Assembly: GCA_003156235.1 (NCBI GenBank) | Contig: PMGP01000372.1 | Span: forward strand, 1 to 5,412 | Length of the DNA stretch: 5,412 nucleotides | DNA from: Acidobacteriaceae bacterium | GTDB lineage: Bacteria; Acidobacteriota; Terriglobia; Terriglobales; Acidobacteriaceae | Reading direction: 5' to 3' | Shown: piece after piece, positions 4,199 through 5,412 of the stretch | How positions within the stretch are numbered: the first letter of the stretch is position 1 | How the letters are laid out: every line of letters starts with the position of its first letter | Made by a program: the position numbers and the translations under genes | The notes under the pieces: model-generated | What the model was told of the DNA's origin: nothing | What the model saw: only the letters and a program-made list of their open reading frames with translations | Databases searched by the model: none

Positions 4199-5071
4199 AT
4201 GCGGGTCAATTCTTCTTGGCTTCTTCGTACCATGATCGCGGCAATGGTTATCGCCGCTCCCTTACGTGCCCAGCAAGCCCCTGACGCCTTTCGCTGGATC
4301 GACTTCCACTCCGCCGCCGATCAAGCCGTCCTCACCTGGGTCAATCGCTCCCTCACCGTCGAAAACTGGTCCTCCATTCGCGAGATCGGCGTGGAGTACG
4401 ACGCGGCTCTGGTCGTCACCACCTCGCGCTCCAATCCGCAGTTGCTGCCCGCCGCGGACACCTTCACCGTCTGGAGCCTCTCCCTCACCAACCACAGCTA
4501 TGTGCCTCTGCTCAAGGGAGTTAACCTACGCCTGCTGGACTGGATGCTCTTTGATGATGGCCATCCGCGCGAGCTTGCCGCTCTCTACGACGACTGCGTC
4601 GACTGCCAGCCTTCCACCTACTTCACGGCCTTCCATTACGACATGGAGAAGCACGTCTGGGCCGCTCGCTGGATGCGCGGCCCTCAGGCCATCCCCCTCT
4701 GGAGCGCGAATCTTCCCCAGGGCCTGTCCCTCACCCAGCTCTATGCCCTGCTCACCCAGCCCAACGGCCGCTCCATGATGTGTACCTGGAATCACATCGA
4801 CCACGGCCAGCAAAAACCGGAGGACATAGTAGCCTGCTACGACCTCGACCCCGCGACCGGCCAGGAGCGTATGCAGACCTTTACTCGCACGCCGGCCCTG
4901 CCCATCAAGCAGCGCATTTGCAGTGCTTTAAGCACCATCCCCGGCTTGGCGCGCGGCCAGGACTCCCCGCTCTGCCAGCAGTTGCTCAAAGCCAGTCCTG
5001 ACCGCAAGCCCGTCACCACCCCGCCCGCCAACAACCACGGCCAATCCGCGCCGCCGCGTACCCGGCATTGA
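4199..5071 (+). CDS. Predicted secreted protein of unknown function
   Basis: I do not recognise this 290-residue protein. It begins with a typical Sec signal peptide: MRVNSSWLLR, a hydrophobic stretch TMIAAMVIAA, then PLRA with probable cleavage before QQAPDAF, so it should be exported. That is why ATG at 4199 is preferred over an in-frame TTG at 4067, which would bury the signal under 44 residues drawn from homopolymer-rich DNA. The mature chain is tryptophan- and tyrosine-rich, with a CVDC pair (133-136) and cysteines at 195, 213, 241 and 259, so three disulfides or a metal site are possible. The last 30 residues are proline- and basic-rich and probably disordered. No transmembrane segment follows the signal peptide. 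It ends 24 bases before nuoI. Codon use matches the GC-rich host genes. Confidence 0.8.
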   Translation: MRVNSSWLLRTMIAAMVIAAPLRAQQAPDAFRWIDFHSAADQAVLTWVNRSLTVENWSSIREIGVEYDAALVVTTSRSNPQLLPAADTFTVWSLSLTNHSYVPLLKGVNLRLLDWMLFDDGHPRELAALYDDCVDCQPSTYFTAFHYDMEKHVWAARWMRGPQAIPLWSANLPQGLSLTQLYALLTQPNGRSMMCTWNHIDHGQQKPEDIVACYDLDPATGQERMQTFTRTPALPIKQRICSALSTIPGLARGQDSPLCQQLLKASPDRKPVTTPPANNHGQSAPPRTRH

Positions 5072-5083
5072 CGGCATCCATCG

Positions 5084-5089
5084 TATACT
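5084..5089 (+). promoter_or_regulatory. Possible -10 element of nuoI (leaderless arrangement)
   Basis: TATACT is followed by six bases and then the nuoI ATG, so +1 could be the A of the start codon. No Shine-Dalgarno sequence precedes that ATG. TTGACG at 5068-5073 is only 10 bases away, too close to be its -35. Confidence 0.35.
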
Positions 5090-5095
5090 AGCCTC

Positions 5096-5412
5096 ATGTC
5101 GATCGTGGGCAACATCGCCGGCATTGTGAAGGGCATGAGCATCACCTTCGGGGAGATCTTCCAGCCCGTCCAGGTGGAAAATTACCCCGACGGCAAGGGC
5201 CCCCTGCGTGGAGCGGTCCTCGAGCAGCGCTATCGCGGCGCCCACATCCTGCAGCGCGACGAAAATGGCTTGGAAAAGTGCGTGGCCTGCTTCCTCTGCG
5301 CCGCTGCGTGTCCTTCCAACTGCATTTATATTGAGGCCGCGGAGAACACTGAGGCCGTTCGCATCTCCTCCTCCGAGCGCTACGCCAAGGTCTACAACAT
5401 CGACTACAACCG
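5096..5412 (+). CDS. nuoI: NADH-quinone oxidoreductase subunit I, N-terminal part (3' truncated by window edge)
   Basis: The first 105 residues are present. The N-terminus (MSIVGNIAGIVKGMSITFGE) is the amphipathic helix region that places NuoI against the membrane arm. It is followed by the YPDGKGPLRGA and RYRGAHIL segments, typical of this subunit. The first 4Fe-4S motif is complete: C62, C65, C68 and C72 in KCVACFLCAAACPSNCIYIEA. The second motif lies beyond the window. NuoI is the ferredoxin-like peripheral-arm subunit of complex I that carries clusters N6a and N6b toward the quinone site. ATG at 5096 fits the family's start. No Shine-Dalgarno is seen, but a TATACT box ends six bases upstream. 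The gene upstream encodes a secreted protein, so any nuo operon would continue to the right, which the window does not show. Confidence 0.95.
   Translation, partial: MSIVGNIAGIVKGMSITFGEIFQPVQVENYPDGKGPLRGAVLEQRYRGAHILQRDENGLEKCVACFLCAAACPSNCIYIEAAENTEAVRISSSERYAKVYNIDYN

Overview
The window looks like a chromosomal segment of an Acidobacteriota-type bacterium (inference). Evidence is the GC-rich core genes with C-ending codons, the UbiD and NuoI sequences, and short interspersed palindromic sequences between genes (490-540, 2786-2855, 3606-3675) of a kind I associate with that phylum. Housekeeping genes sit at both ends: the C-terminal part of a UbiD-family decarboxylase (1-486, +) and the N-terminal part of NuoI, a complex I subunit (5096-5412, +).

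The main content is a complete, apparently intact retron on the minus strand, about 560-2710. In transcription order it has an effector with a nucleoside deoxyribosyltransferase-like N-terminus and a probable winged-helix C-terminus (2668-1766), a structured msr-msd non-coding RNA (about 1788-1555), and a 320-residue retron reverse transcriptase (1531-569). Both proteins match the Ec86/Eco1 (St85-family effector, type II-A) group in motif order and length. The RNA can be read directly: a 20-bp a1/a2 stem, two msr hairpins and three abutting GC-rich msd hairpins. The a1 strand and the predicted branching guanosine lie inside the last codons and the TAG stop codon of the effector gene. A good sigma-70-type promoter (TTGAAC, 18 bp, TATAAT) inside the effector's 3' end would start transcription at the foot of a1. 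By analogy with Ec86, the reverse transcriptase makes branched RNA-DNA (msDNA), which holds the effector inactive until phage infection. The retron proteins are visibly AT-richer than the flanking genes, which suggests a mobile defence insertion.

Next to it is a VapBC-type toxin-antitoxin pair on the minus strand (antitoxin 3548-3276, PIN-domain toxin 3271-2858). It is bracketed by two diverged copies of a roughly 70-bp direct repeat. Bases 3549-4198 hold repeat, homopolymer-rich and apparently non-coding sequence. A predicted secreted protein of unknown function (4199-5071, +) follows, then nuoI. Several starts on this segment have a -10-like hexamer 6-7 bases before the ATG and no Shine-Dalgarno sequence, so leaderless transcription is possible. 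Both retron genes instead carry the same GAAAGG ribosome-binding sequence.
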